Shown here: one piece after another, positions 46,485 through 55,670 of the stretch
Numbering within the stretch: position 1 is the stretch's first letter
Layout: the number at the start of each line of letters is the position of its first letter
Origin: CBDESM01 sp965205165
Lineage (GTDB): Bacteria > Chloroflexota > Dehalococcoidia > Bin125
Assembly (NCBI GenBank): GCA_965205165.1
Contig: OZ242037.1
Coordinates: 868,001 to 932,000 of the forward strand
DNA length: 64,000 bases
Reading direction: 5' to 3'
Position numbers and translations under genes: made by a program
The notes under the pieces: model-generated
What the model saw: the letters and a program-made list of their open reading frames with translations, nothing else
What the model was told of the DNA's origin: nothing
The model's database searches: none

Positions 46485-48197
46485 TCACTCCTCTGGACGC
46501 GGGCCGCCCCTACCCGGCCCCGCCGGCACGTAATGCGCCCCCCGTCCCCGTCCCCGCAGTTCCACGGCTCCTTGCTCCCGCAGCTGACCCAGCAGCCGCC
46601 TCGCGCCCGCCGCCGACAACCCCGTGATTCCCCGGATCTCCGAGTTCCCCAGGCGCCCCCGCTTCCGCAGCGCCGCCAGCACCCGCACCGCCGCTTCCGA
46701 CACCGCCCGCGCCGCCGGCTCCCCCGCCTCCGCGCCCGCCGCCAAGTGCTCGAACGCCCCCGCCGGCGCGTAGTGCGTGCCCGGTCCCCGCCCCCGCGGA
46801 GCGAGGTAGCCCCGCTCCCGCAGCGCCGCCAGCCGCTCCGCAGCCGCCTCCGGGTCCAGCTGCAGCAGCTCCGCTGCCGACCAGCGGTTCAGCGCCCCCC
46901 GCCGCGACGCCCCGTGCAGCGCGATCAGATCGTCGAGCGCGAATTCTGCCCCCCGCCGCCGCTCCTCATAGACGAACAGCGCGAACTCCGCCCGCACTGC
47001 CGTCGGCAGCGTCAGCCGCACCTGCGATTCGCCCCCTTCGTAGCGCGGCGGATCCTTGCCGAACCGCAGCAATTCCTCGTAGATCTTGACGACCCCCGTC
47101 CCCGCCCGTTCGACCAGCCCTAACCGCTGCAGCGCCTCCGCCAGCAGCGGATTGCGGCGCACCGACGACTGCCGCAGGATGTTCGCTGGTGTGATGTCCC
47201 CCATGAACCCGCCCGGACTCGTGATCTCCACCCGATCCGGCCCGATCTCCGCCTGGATCGACTGCGGCAGCCTGTAGTCCCGGTGCACCAGCGCGTTCAG
47301 CAGTGCCTCGCGCGCCGCCAGCGGGCTGAAGTCGGGCACCTCCAAGTGCTGGAACCCCTCCGGCTGCAGCACCGTCACCCGCTTGTTCGCCTCTAGCACC
47401 CGCTCCGCCTCGGACAGCAGCGACAACAGCGGCTGCTTGAGGTCGATCCGCAGCTCCGGCGCCCCGGCCTCGCGCGGGTGCCGGATAATCGTGGCCTCGT
47501 GATACGGCGCCGCCCGCGCCAGCGCCGCCCGCGTCCCCGCCAGCAGCACCGCCGCCACCGTCGTCCCCCGCCTCGAGGCCAGCCCCATCTCCTCCAGCAG
47601 AGCCCCGTCGCCCAGCTCCGCCAAGCCCGGCGGCGCCCCGCCCGCTGCCAGCGCCGTCCGCAGCCGCCCCAGCTCGGCCGGATCCAGATCGCCGATCTCG
47701 ATCCCCTCTGCGATCTCCGCCGTGTGATCGCGGAACGCGCGCTGCGCCGCCAGATCCGCCAGCGCCCGCCCGGTCAGCGGCTGGCTCGACGATCCCACCC
47801 GGATCTTCGCCAAGCCCTCCGTCGTCGTGTACGGCGGCATCCGGTCGTGCACCGCCAGCGCCAGCACCCGCCCCTCCGGCTCGTGCAGCTCCGTCACGCT
47901 CACCGTGATGTGCGGATCCGTCCCGTCGTAGATCTCCCGCTGCAGCCGGTTCGCGTCCAGCGAACCCACCCCGTGGATCGCCTCCGCCCGCGTCCGCTTG
48001 TCATCCTCCACTCCTAGAATCAGCGTCCCGCCGCGCTGGTTCGCCAGCGCCACGATCTCCTCGATCGCCGTCCGCCGACGCTGCTTGGCCCCCGTTTCCT
48101 CCCGCCACGCCTTGAATTCCAGCGTCTCCGACTCCAGCGAACCCGCCGATTCCCCGTCCAGCCGGTCCAGCACCCGTCGCAGTTCGTCCGGAGTCAC
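46485..48197 (-). CDS. AlbA_2 (Schlafen-type) ATP-binding transcriptional regulator, paralogue 1
   Basis: Protein of 570 residues from a GTG at 48197. N-terminal AlbA_2 domain: ESETLEFKAW and IVALANQRGGTLILGVEDD. A central GHKL-like ATP-binding region has LLNALVHRDYRLPQS and EITSPGGF. Two to three winged-helix repeats fill the C-terminal 180 residues, each ending in RGRG-x-G-x-HY. Often called RecG-like, though it is no helicase. Tandem paralogue of the gene at 48575. Likely DNA-binding and self-regulating (see operator upstream). Confidence 0.82.
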   Translation of the reverse strand: MTPDELRRVLDRLDGESAGSLESETLEFKAWREETGAKQRRRTAIEEIVALANQRGGTLILGVEDDKRTRAEAIHGVGSLDANRLQREIYDGTDPHITVSVTELHEPEGRVLALAVHDRMPPYTTTEGLAKIRVGSSSQPLTGRALADLAAQRAFRDHTAEIAEGIEIGDLDPAELGRLRTALAAGGAPPGLAELGDGALLEEMGLASRRGTTVAAVLLAGTRAALARAAPYHEATIIRHPREAGAPELRIDLKQPLLSLLSEAERVLEANKRVTVLQPEGFQHLEVPDFSPLAAREALLNALVHRDYRLPQSIQAEIGPDRVEITSPGGFMGDITPANILRQSSVRRNPLLAEALQRLGLVERAGTGVVKIYEELLRFGKDPPRYEGGESQVRLTLPTAVRAEFALFVYEERRRGAEFALDDLIALHGASRRGALNRWSAAELLQLDPEAAAERLAALRERGYLAPRGRGPGTHYAPAGAFEHLAAGAEAGEPAARAVSEAAVRVLAALRKRGRLGNSEIRGITGLSAAGARRLLGQLREQGAVELRGRGRGAHYVPAGPGRGGPRPEE

Positions 48198-48203
48198 GCG
48201 AAT

Positions 48204-48230
48204 AACGCTCCATTCAATAAACGGAACGCT
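48204..48230. promoter_or_regulatory. Operator-like site upstream of AlbA_2 paralogue 1
   Basis: CTCCATTCAATAAACGGAA is an imperfect inverted repeat flanked by two direct AACGCT hexamers. It aligns with TTCCATTCATAATAATGGAA upstream of the second paralogue. It lies directly before the GTG start. Confidence 0.5.
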
Positions 48231-48375
48231 ATCACATTAAATCATCACTGACGCATTCTTCGATCGCTTTTCCGCAAACGGCAATCCGCCCCGATCGCCC
48301 AATCCGTCCAAGCGGGCGCCGGGTACGCCCGGCCAAGCCCCGCATCCGCCCGAAACGCGTTCTAGGATGAACCTC

Positions 48376-48560
48376 GATCTCCATGCCCCGCCAAAGTCGA
48401 TCTCACTTCTCCCCGTCCCGCCCCGGAAATGCGCCATCAGCGCATTCCAATCATTCCCGCGATGCATTTCTCCGCTCCCCGCCCGCGAAATGCATCGTCA
48501 ATCCATTCAGCGGCATTTCCCGTCGCATTTCTCCCAATTCCGCCGCCGCACTCCGCCCGC
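48376..48560 (-). repeat. Degenerate ~60-bp tandem repeat array B
   Basis: Between the two AlbA_2 genes the minus strand holds about three diverged units sharing GGAGAAATGC-N2-CGGGAAATG and a GCATTTC terminus, related to array A. The remaining spacer (48231-48375) shows nothing I can identify, and no gene is supported. Confidence 0.5.
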
Positions 48561-48574
48561 CAGCGCGTTCCGGA

Positions 48575-50299
48575 TCATTCCCGCGCCGCATTCGCGGCCG
48601 TTCCCCTGCCTTCGCCGTCCCCGTCGCGCTCGGCGGCCACGTAATGCGCGCCGCGCCGCCGGCCCCGCACCTCCGCTGCGCCCTCGCGCCGCAATTCTCC
48701 CATCAGTCGCAACACTTGCGCCCGCGAGAGCCCCGTCAGCGCCCGGATCTCCGCGTTCGTCAGCCGCCCCCGCCCGCGCAGCGCCTCCAAGACCAGCCAC
48801 CGGGCGGCTCCCCGGCCCCCGTCGCGCGCGGCGGCGCCACCGCGTTCGGGGTTAAGCTCCGCGAACGGCGGCGCGAAGCGGTAGGCGGTGCCGCGCCCGC
48901 GCCCGGACGCGTCGAGGAATCCGCGCTCGCGCAGCGCCGGCAGCCGCTCCGCCGTCTGCTCCTCGGAGAGCGGCAGCAGTTCGGCCGCCGACCGCCGCGT
49001 CAATGCGCCGTTGCGCGCGATGCCGCGCAGCAGGATCAGCTCCTCGATCGCCAGCGGCGCGCCCGATTGCCGCGCGCCGCCGGCCAGCCGCGCGAACGCC
49101 GGATTGATCGCCGTCGGCAGCGTCAGCTTCACGAATGAGAGCCCCGCCTCGTACTGCGGCAGATCCTTGCCGTCGGACAGCGTCTCCTCGTAGATGCGCT
49201 TGACGCCGAAGCCGGAGCGGTTGACCAGCCCGATCTTCTCCAGCGCCTCGGCCAGCAGCGGGTTGCGCCGCGCCGAGGGATGCCAGAGCACGTTCTCCGG
49301 CGTCACCCCCTCGACGAACCCGCCGGGGCTGGTGATCTCGAGCCGGTCCGGCAGCAGGTCGACGTGGATCGACTGGCTGAGGAAGTAGTCGCGGTGCGCG
49401 AGCGCGTTGAGCAGCCCTTCGCGCGCGGTGCGCCAGCTCAGGTTGGGGATGTCCAGTTCCTGGAAGCCGGGCGGCTGGATCACGGTCAGCGAGATGTTGG
49501 CCTCGATGAAGCGCCGCACTTCGTCCAGCAGGGCCAGCAGCGGCAGGCGCAGGTTCTCGCGGTAGTCGTAGTCGGTCCGGCTCGCGCGGCGCGACACGAT
49601 CACTTCGTGGCCGGGCATCGTCCGCCGCAGCGCGTCCCGCGTGCCCAGCAGCAGTACGGCCGCCCGGGTGACGGTCCCGTCCCGCGCCAAGTCCAGCTCC
49701 CGCAGCAGATCATCGTCGGACATGGCCGCGATGTGGCGGGTCGTCTCGCGCTGGGCCAAGGCGGATCGCATCCGCTCGATCTCGGCCGGATCGAGGTCCC
49801 CCGGCCCGGCTTCCGCGGGCGGCTCGGCCGTGAAATCGCGCTTGCGCGCCCGGTTCATCAGCTCGGCCAGCGCGTGGCCGGTCAGCGGCTTGCTCTCGGA
49901 CCCGATCCGGATCTTGGCGACCCCCTCCCGGGTCGTATGCGGCGGAATGCCGCGCGGCACCCGCAGGACCACCACGCGGCCCTCCAGCTCGTCCAGCGCC
50001 TCCGCTTCGACGATGATGCCGGGGTCCGTGCCGTCGTGAATCCCGCGCACCAGATCGCCGAGGTCGATGTCCGGCACCCCGCTGATCGCCGCCCGGCCGA
50101 CTACCTGATCCTCGATGCCGAGCACTAAGTAGCCGCCCGACTGGTTCGCCAGGGCGACCACCGATTCGCGCACCTTGCGCCGCATCGATTTCGCGTCGCC
50201 ATCCCAGCGCTTGAACTCGAGCGTCTCCGATTCAAGCGACGCGGCCGTCGCGCCCTCGAGCCGCTGCAGCAGTTCGCGGGGATCCAGCAACTTTTGCAC
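48575..50299 (-). CDS. AlbA_2 (Schlafen-type) ATP-binding transcriptional regulator, paralogue 2
   Basis: Protein of 574 residues from a GTG at 50299, which aligns with the start of paralogue 1 (LLDPRELLQRLEG against MTPDELRRVLDRLDG). An in-frame ATG at 50335 would begin inside the operators. Same order of domains: ESETLEFKRW, VVALANQSGGYLVLGIED, GLLNALAHRDYFLSQS, EITSPGGFVEG, and C-terminal winged helices ending RGRRRGAHYV. About half the positions agree with paralogue 1, indicating an old tandem duplication. Confidence 0.82.
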   Translation of the reverse strand: MQKLLDPRELLQRLEGATAASLESETLEFKRWDGDAKSMRRKVRESVVALANQSGGYLVLGIEDQVVGRAAISGVPDIDLGDLVRGIHDGTDPGIIVEAEALDELEGRVVVLRVPRGIPPHTTREGVAKIRIGSESKPLTGHALAELMNRARKRDFTAEPPAEAGPGDLDPAEIERMRSALAQRETTRHIAAMSDDDLLRELDLARDGTVTRAAVLLLGTRDALRRTMPGHEVIVSRRASRTDYDYRENLRLPLLALLDEVRRFIEANISLTVIQPPGFQELDIPNLSWRTAREGLLNALAHRDYFLSQSIHVDLLPDRLEITSPGGFVEGVTPENVLWHPSARRNPLLAEALEKIGLVNRSGFGVKRIYEETLSDGKDLPQYEAGLSFVKLTLPTAINPAFARLAGGARQSGAPLAIEELILLRGIARNGALTRRSAAELLPLSEEQTAERLPALRERGFLDASGRGRGTAYRFAPPFAELNPERGGAAARDGGRGAARWLVLEALRGRGRLTNAEIRALTGLSRAQVLRLMGELRREGAAEVRGRRRGAHYVAAERDGDGEGRGTAANAARE

Positions 50300-50300
50300 G

Positions 50301-50372
50301 AATGGAACCGATCGCCGATATGAAGTTCCATTCATAATAATGGAATCGGCGATTCATTTCACGAGTGAAATG
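50301..50372. promoter_or_regulatory. Palindrome cluster upstream of AlbA_2 paralogue 2
   Basis: Three nested symmetric elements: AATGGAAC (50301-50308) with GTTCCATT (50325-50332); TTCCATT-N6-AATGGAA (50326-50345); and CATTTCAC-GA-GTGAAATG (50355-50372). The first two share half-site TTCCATT with the operator of paralogue 1. The third lies just past the stop of the MBL gene and could instead act as its terminator hairpin, though no T-run follows. Confidence 0.6.
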
Positions 50373-50373
50373 A

Positions 50374-51369
50374 TCATTCTTCAGCCGCGGGGCGCTTGAG
50401 CTCGTACTTGGGCGGTTTCGACCAGCGCTCGGTCGGGGGGGCCTCCTGCTTGGCTACGGCGCGCTTCTGGGCGTCGCGCTCGTAGCGCTTGGCCTTGCGG
50501 ATCAGCTGGTTGCGTTCGCGTTCCTTGAGGCGCTGCCTGGCCGCGGCGGCGGGGTTGGGGCGCTTGGGGACGCCCTTGCGGACTTTGACGATGCCGGAGC
50601 GGGCGAGCGATTTGAGGTGGGCCTGCACGTTGCCGTCGGCGGCGCGGCGCAGGCGCTTGTCGATCGAATCGCCGTAGATCGCCTCCATGATCTCCCACGA
50701 GGTCCTCGCTTCGCCGCCGGCGAGCTGCTCGAGGATCTGCTGCTCGCGCATTTCGCGGTGGCCGACGTAGGTCTCCAGGCGCTCGCGGGCGTCGCGGATC
50801 AGGGGGCCGTGGCCGGGGCAGAGGACCTGCAGGTTGGGCAGTTCGAGCAGGCGGCGCAGCGAGGCCATGTAGGAGCCGACGTCGCCGACCACGGTGGTGC
50901 CGACGCCGAGCACCGTGTCGCCGGTGAAGAGCACGCCGTCTTCCTCGATGTAGTAGCAGAGCGAATCGACGCTGTGGCCGGGCGAGGCCAGCACCCGCAC
51001 TTTGACGCCGTCGTCGAGGTCGATCACGTCGCCGTCCCCGAAGGTGCGCACGCCGTCGGCCGGGAGGCGGCCCTTGAGCAGCTTGACCCCGGTTTCGGGC
51101 ACGGCGACCTCCGCCTTGAGCGTCTCGTTGACGTGCTTGAGGTTGCCGGAGTGATCGAAGTGGTGGTGCGTGATCGCGGCGATGCCGATCTCGGAGCGCT
51201 CCATCGCGGCGAGGTAGCCCTGCAGCATCCACTTGAACTTGTCGATCGCCTCACCGGAATCGATCGTCAGGGCCTGGCCGCCGCCGACGATGTAGATGTT
51301 GGTCGATGCGGGCCGCATCGGCTCGGTTTCGGGCACGGCGACCATGCGGACGGAATCGGAAACGCGCAT
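50374..51369 (-). CDS. MBL-fold metallo-hydrolase with winged-helix tail (LACTB2-like)
   Basis: Protein of 331 residues. The metal motif HHHFDHSG (HxHxDH), SPGHSVDSL, FTGDTVLG and CPGHGP are the MBL zinc-site elements in order. Residues ~230-290 form the winged helix common in LACTB2-like enzymes, and a basic tail follows. ATG overlaps the DinB stop (TGATG). Third gene of a monooxygenase-DinB-MBL operon. Could act on RNA or on thioesters. Confidence 0.83.
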   Translation of the reverse strand: MRVSDSVRMVAVPETEPMRPASTNIYIVGGGQALTIDSGEAIDKFKWMLQGYLAAMERSEIGIAAITHHHFDHSGNLKHVNETLKAEVAVPETGVKLLKGRLPADGVRTFGDGDVIDLDDGVKVRVLASPGHSVDSLCYYIEEDGVLFTGDTVLGVGTTVVGDVGSYMASLRRLLELPNLQVLCPGHGPLIRDARERLETYVGHREMREQQILEQLAGGEARTSWEIMEAIYGDSIDKRLRRAADGNVQAHLKSLARSGIVKVRKGVPKRPNPAAAARQRLKERERNQLIRKAKRYERDAQKRAVAKQEAPPTERWSKPPKYELKRPAAEE

Positions 51370-51896
51370 CAGAAGCCCTCTCCGTCCAGGCCTTGGAAGG
51401 CGCGCATCGCGTAGATCTGGCCCAAGTGCCCGTTGCCGTGCGCGATGCAGGTCTGCATGATCTGCTGCGAGCGCGCCTGATGGCCGAACTGGACGACGCG
51501 CACCTCGGCGGCCAGCGCGTCCTCGCCCGCCGACGCGATGTAGGCCATCACGTCCTCGTGGACGTCCTTCCCGTAGCCGATCAGCGCTGAAACCGAGGGC
51601 ACGCGGATCGCCGCTGCGTCTGGGCCGGGCATGCCGGTGCCCTGCTCGACCTTGGGCAGGCCCCAGAGCTCGGGCAGGCCCTGCCGCAGCCAGACCGGCG
51701 GCTTGCGGTCCTGGCAGACGAAGTTGACGATGTTGTCCTTGGTGCGGAAGTAGTGCCAGGCGTGGAAGGCGATGGAGACGGTCTCGACGTCTTCCGCGGT
51801 CCAGTGGACCTGCTCGTCGTCGAGGTCTTCCAGCGCCCGCACGTAGCCGCCGTGGGTGGTTTCGAGGAAGTGCGCGAGCAGCGCTCCGGGCGTCAT
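51369..51896 (-). CDS. DinB-family protein
   Basis: Protein of 175 residues of the four-helix DinB/YfiT fold. Histidines at FHAWHYF and near the end at HGNGHLGQIYAMR fit the metal triad with one at the N-terminal helix (AHFLETTHGG). Members are thiol-dependent S-transferases or maleylpyruvate-isomerase-like. Overlaps both neighbours by one base (TGATG). With the monooxygenase upstream this suggests a small detoxification or degradation operon (inference). Confidence 0.75.
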   Translation of the reverse strand: MTPGALLAHFLETTHGGYVRALEDLDDEQVHWTAEDVETVSIAFHAWHYFRTKDNIVNFVCQDRKPPVWLRQGLPELWGLPKVEQGTGMPGPDAAAIRVPSVSALIGYGKDVHEDVMAYIASAGEDALAAEVRVVQFGHQARSQQIMQTCIAHGNGHLGQIYAMRAFQGLDGEGF

Positions 51897-52861
51897 CAGC
51901 CATGCCTCCCGGCCGCGATCGCGGCCACTTGCGGCGCGACGTCGCGCGCCAGGAACTCGGGAACGTCGTCGCGGTCGAACAGGAAATGCTGGAACTGCAC
52001 CTCGGCGATGCCGGCCTCGGCCAGCCGGCCGAGCGCGTCGACGACCTCGTCCGCGCCGCCGGCCAGCGCGCCGCGCCCGCGGAACTCCGCCATGAATTCG
52101 TCCGCCGATTGGCCGGGCCGGCCGAAGATGCGCTGCGCGAAGGCGGCGCCCTCCCGGCCGATTCCGGGCGGGCCGACGGCGTGGAACATCATCATCGAGT
52201 GCTCGATTTCGTCCGGGTCGCGGTCGATCGCCCCGCAGGCGCGGGCGAGCACGTCGCGCTTGCCCGCGTAGCCCTCCGGCGTCAGGGTGACGCAGTTCCA
52301 TTCGGCCGCGTACTTGGCGGCCAGCGGCAGCGTCCGCTTCTCGCCGCCCCCGCCGATCAAGATCGGCGGCCGCCCCGCCGCCGGCTCGGGCAGGCAGTCC
52401 GCGCCGTCGAGCGAGTAATGCTCGCCGGCGAAATGCGATTCGCCCGGCGCCCAGAGCGCCCGCATCAGCTGGATCGCCTCTTCGAGCCGGTCGAAGCGCT
52501 CGCGCACGGCGGGGAACGGCAGGCCGTAGGCGCGGTGCTCCGGCTCGTTCCAGCCGGCGCCCAGGCCCATCACGAAGCGGCCGCCGCTGAGCGCGTCGAG
52601 CTGCGCGGCCATCCGCCCCACGTCGACCGGCCGCCGGAAGGTGACCGGCGCCACCAGCGGCCCGAAGCGCAGCGAGGTCGTCTCCGTCGCCGCGAGCGTG
52701 AACGAGAGGAACGCCTCCAGCGAATCCTGCTGCGACCCCGTGAAGTAGTGGTCGGAGCGGAACAGCGAGGGGAAGCCGAGCCGCTCGGCCAGCGCGAGGA
52801 TGCGCCGCCAGCGCTCCCAGGTGAGCCCGTTCTGCCCTTCGACCATCAACGCCACGCGCAT
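51896..52861 (-). CDS. LLM-class F420-dependent oxidoreductase
   Basis: Protein of 321 residues. MRVALMVEGQNGLTWERW, then SLFRSDHYF, GPLVAPVTFRRPVDVGRMA, LGLGAGWNEPEHRAYG and RPPILIGGGGEKRTLPLAAKYA fit the F420-dependent LLM family. First gene of an operon with DinB and MBL genes. GGGGAGG precedes the ATG and TAGCAT lies further up. Confidence 0.85.
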   Translation of the reverse strand: MRVALMVEGQNGLTWERWRRILALAERLGFPSLFRSDHYFTGSQQDSLEAFLSFTLAATETTSLRFGPLVAPVTFRRPVDVGRMAAQLDALSGGRFVMGLGAGWNEPEHRAYGLPFPAVRERFDRLEEAIQLMRALWAPGESHFAGEHYSLDGADCLPEPAAGRPPILIGGGGEKRTLPLAAKYAAEWNCVTLTPEGYAGKRDVLARACGAIDRDPDEIEHSMMMFHAVGPPGIGREGAAFAQRIFGRPGQSADEFMAEFRGRGALAGGADEVVDALGRLAEAGIAEVQFQHFLFDRDDVPEFLARDVAPQVAAIAAGRHG

Positions 52862-52918
52862 GCAGCCGTCCTCCCCGGCTCCCGCATGCTAGGGCCGCGG
52901 CGCGGAAGGGCGCGATGA

Positions 52919-54022
52919 TCAGCCCGGCGGCTCCCCGCCGGCGAAGGCGGCGGCTGGTTCGGAGATTTCGACGACCGCCCGGTCGCCCTCGCGCCAGGTT
53001 GCGCCGGTTTGCAGGCGGGCGTCGAGGCGGATGCCGCTGGGGAGGGAGACGCGCACCACCTGATCGTGGCCGTAGTACTCGCGGCGCTCGATCCGGACGA
53101 CGGGGCCGGCCGCGCCGCCCGGCGGGTGCAGGAGCACCTGATCGGGGCGGATCAACAGCGAGAGCGCCGCGCCGTCGGGCGCGTCCGCGCCGGAGATCGG
53201 GACGAGTCCGAGCTCGGTTTCGGCGGCTGCGCCGGCGCGGACGCCGCGCAGCAGGTTGGCGTCGCCGACGAAGCGGGCGACGAACGCGCTCGCGGGGCGG
53301 TGGTAGATCTCCGCGGGCGCGCCGATCTGCTCGACCCGGCCGTCGCGCATCACGATGATCCGGTCGGCCAGGCTGAGCGCTTCCTCGCGGTCGTGCGTGA
53401 CGAACAGCGCGGCCGCGCCGGCCGCCCTGAGGATGGCGCGCATCTGCAGGCGCAGCGAGGCGCGCAGGTTCTCGTCGAGGTTGGAGAACGGCTCGTCCAT
53501 CAGCACGGCCGCGGGCGCGGGGGCGAGCGCGCGGGCCAGCGCGATCCGCTGCGCCTCGCCGCCGGAGAGCTCGTGCGGGTAGCGCCGCTCGAAGCCCGGC
53601 AGGCCGACCAGCTCCAGCATCTCGGCAACGCGGGGCGGGATCGCGCGGCGGACTCCGGGCAGCCGCCCCGCGAGCCGGCCGCGCCAGCCGGGGCCGGGCA
53701 GGCCGAAGGCGATGTTGCCGGCGACGTCGAGGTGCGGGAAGAGGCTGTAGTCCTGCGTGACGAAGCCGATCCGCCGGCGCTCGGCGGGGACGAACGCGCC
53801 GCCGCCCTCGACCGGGCGGCCCTCGATCCGCACCTCGCCGGCGTCGGCGCGCTCGAGGCCGGCGATGATCCGCAGCGTCGTCGTCTTGCCGCAGCCGCTG
53901 GGGCCGAGGATGGCCGCGAGCTCGCCGCGTTCGACCGTGAAGCCCGCGTCCGCGACGGCGGTCGCCGCGCCGAAGCGCTTGCGCAGGCCGGCCGCCTCGA
54001 TCGCGGCCGGCCGCTCAGGCAC
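52919..54022 (-). CDS. Iron(III)-type ABC transporter ATP-binding protein
   Basis: Protein of 367 residues. Walker A GPSGCGKTT, Q-loop VTQDYSLFPH, signature LSGGEAQRIALARAL, Walker B LMDEPFSNLD and switch His in VTHDREEAL. The C-terminal ~110 residues form a TOBE-type domain. FbpC/PotA group. Overlaps the permease gene by 8 bp, third gene of the substrate-binding protein, permease, ATPase operon. Confidence 0.9.
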   Translation of the reverse strand: MPERPAAIEAAGLRKRFGAATAVADAGFTVERGELAAILGPSGCGKTTTLRIIAGLERADAGEVRIEGRPVEGGGAFVPAERRRIGFVTQDYSLFPHLDVAGNIAFGLPGPGWRGRLAGRLPGVRRAIPPRVAEMLELVGLPGFERRYPHELSGGEAQRIALARALAPAPAAVLMDEPFSNLDENLRASLRLQMRAILRAAGAAALFVTHDREEALSLADRIIVMRDGRVEQIGAPAEIYHRPASAFVARFVGDANLLRGVRAGAAAETELGLVPISGADAPDGAALSLLIRPDQVLLHPPGGAAGPVVRIERREYYGHDQVVRVSLPSGIRLDARLQTGATWREGDRAVVEISEPAAAFAGGEPPG

Positions 54023-55667
54023 GTCCGTCCCTCCCCTGCCGCAGGAGCAGCGGCAGCGGCAGCGCGGCGGCGATGATCAAAAGCAGGCCGGCCGCGGCGG
54101 CGCGGGCGAGATAGGCGTCCTCAGTCGCGTCCCAGACCCGCCAAGCCAGCGTGTCGAAGCCGATCGGGCTGAGCAGCAGCGTGGCCGGCAGCTCCTTCAT
54201 CGCGGTCAGGAAGACCAGCGCGAAGCCGCCCGCCAGGCCGGGCGCGGCGAGCCGGCAGGTGACCGTGAAGAAGGTGCGCAGCTGCCCGCGGCCGAGGCTG
54301 CGCGACGCCTCCTCGACCGAGGGCTGCACGCGGACCAGGGCGGATTGGATCGCGCCCGACGCTTGCGGCAGGAAGAGCACGACGTAGGCGAACACCAGCA
54401 CGGCCAGCGATTGGTAGAGGCCCGGCGCCGTCGGCAGCAGCACCTTAACGGAGAGGAAGACGAGCGAGAAGGCGACCACGACTCCGGGCAGCGCGTAGCC
54501 GACGTAGGCGCAGCGCTCCAGCAGCCCGGAGAGCGGCCCCGGCCGGCGCGCGGCAACGACTGCGATGGGCAGCGCGACGATGACGGCGGCGACTCCGGCC
54601 AGCGCGGCCGCCTGCAGCGAGCCGAGCACGGCGCCGCCGAGTCCGGCGAACGTCCGCGCCTCTCCGATCCCGTTGGCGAACTGGCCGGCGAGCACGGCCA
54701 GCGGGACGGCGAGCGCGATCAGGACGACCAGCGCGAGGTAGCCGTGCGCCCACCAGCGCCGCGCGCCGAGCGCGATCGGGCGCGCGATCCGCGCCGCGCC
54801 GCCGCCGAGCCGGTGGTAGCGGCCGCGCCGGCGCTGCGACGCCTCGGCCGCGAGCACGATCAGGACGAGCGCGACGAGGACGAGGCTGAGCACCGCCAGG
54901 GTCGAGCGGTCGATGCTGGCCTGGAAGCGGACGAAGATGGCGCGGGTGAAGGTGTCGAAGCGCATCATCGAGACCGCGCCGAAATCGGAGACGACGTAGA
55001 GCGCGACGAGCAGCGCGCCGGCGGCGAGGGGGACGCGCAGCTGCGGCAGCGCGACCCGGCGGAACGCGCCCCAGGGTCCCTCGCCGAGCGAGCGGGCGGC
55101 CTCGTCGAGCGCCGGGTCCATGTCGCGCACGCCGGCCCGCAGGACCAGCACGATGTAGGGGAAGCTGAAGATGGTGAGCACGAGCCAGGCGCCCCAGAAG
55201 CCGTAGAGCTCCGGGATCGCCGTCACGCCGAGCGGTTCGAGCAGGCGCTGGAGCGCGCCGTTGGGGCCGAGCGCGGCGATGATGGCGAGGCTGCCGACGT
55301 AGGAGGGCACGGCCAGCGGGGCGACGCAGAGGGCGCGCCACCAGCGCGCCCCGGCCAGATCCGTGCGCTCGGTCAGCCAGACGATCGGCACGGCGATCAG
55401 GACGGAGGCGGCGGTCACGGCGGCGGCGAGGCCTGCGGTGTTGCCGAGCAGCCTCAGGGTGTCGGTGCCCAGCACGTCGCGCCAGGCATCCGAGTCGGCC
55501 CCCGCGGCGCGCACCGCGAGGTAGATCAGGGGGCAGAGCGCGACCGCGGCGGCGAGGCCGGCGGCGGCCCAGAGCGGGGAGAAGCGGGGCGCGCCCGGCA
55601 GCGGAAGCCCCGCCGGGCGCGCCCATGAACGCGGGGCGCTGGGGAAGCTCACGAACGCGGCTCGCAT
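54015..55667 (-). CDS. Iron(III)-type ABC transporter permease (FbpB-like)
   Basis: Protein of 550 residues with about twelve membrane helices in two halves, each containing an EAA loop: EAARSLGEGPWGAFRRV in the first and EEASRSLGRGQLRTFFTV in the second. This fused two-module permease is the FbpB/FutB form. Preceded by a strong hairpin close to its ATG. Confidence 0.9.
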   Translation of the reverse strand: MRAAFVSFPSAPRSWARPAGLPLPGAPRFSPLWAAAGLAAAVALCPLIYLAVRAAGADSDAWRDVLGTDTLRLLGNTAGLAAAVTAASVLIAVPIVWLTERTDLAGARWWRALCVAPLAVPSYVGSLAIIAALGPNGALQRLLEPLGVTAIPELYGFWGAWLVLTIFSFPYIVLVLRAGVRDMDPALDEAARSLGEGPWGAFRRVALPQLRVPLAAGALLVALYVVSDFGAVSMMRFDTFTRAIFVRFQASIDRSTLAVLSLVLVALVLIVLAAEASQRRRGRYHRLGGGAARIARPIALGARRWWAHGYLALVVLIALAVPLAVLAGQFANGIGEARTFAGLGGAVLGSLQAAALAGVAAVIVALPIAVVAARRPGPLSGLLERCAYVGYALPGVVVAFSLVFLSVKVLLPTAPGLYQSLAVLVFAYVVLFLPQASGAIQSALVRVQPSVEEASRSLGRGQLRTFFTVTCRLAAPGLAGGFALVFLTAMKELPATLLLSPIGFDTLAWRVWDATEDAYLARAAAAGLLLIIAAALPLPLLLRQGRDGRA

Positions 55668-55670
55668 TCC

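Noticed and set aside
46226..46627. Short ORFs on both strands in repeat array A
   Set aside because: They only translate the degenerate repeats and overlap the well-supported AlbA_2 gene or its 3' spacer.
48237..48467. 76-codon minus-strand ORF between the AlbA_2 genes
   Set aside because: Composed partly of repeat units, no Shine-Dalgarno, no recognisable features.
46220..48560. CRISPR array at the GAAATG-type repeats
   Set aside because: Units are diverged over their whole length, with no constant repeat and variable spacer, and no cas genes are present.
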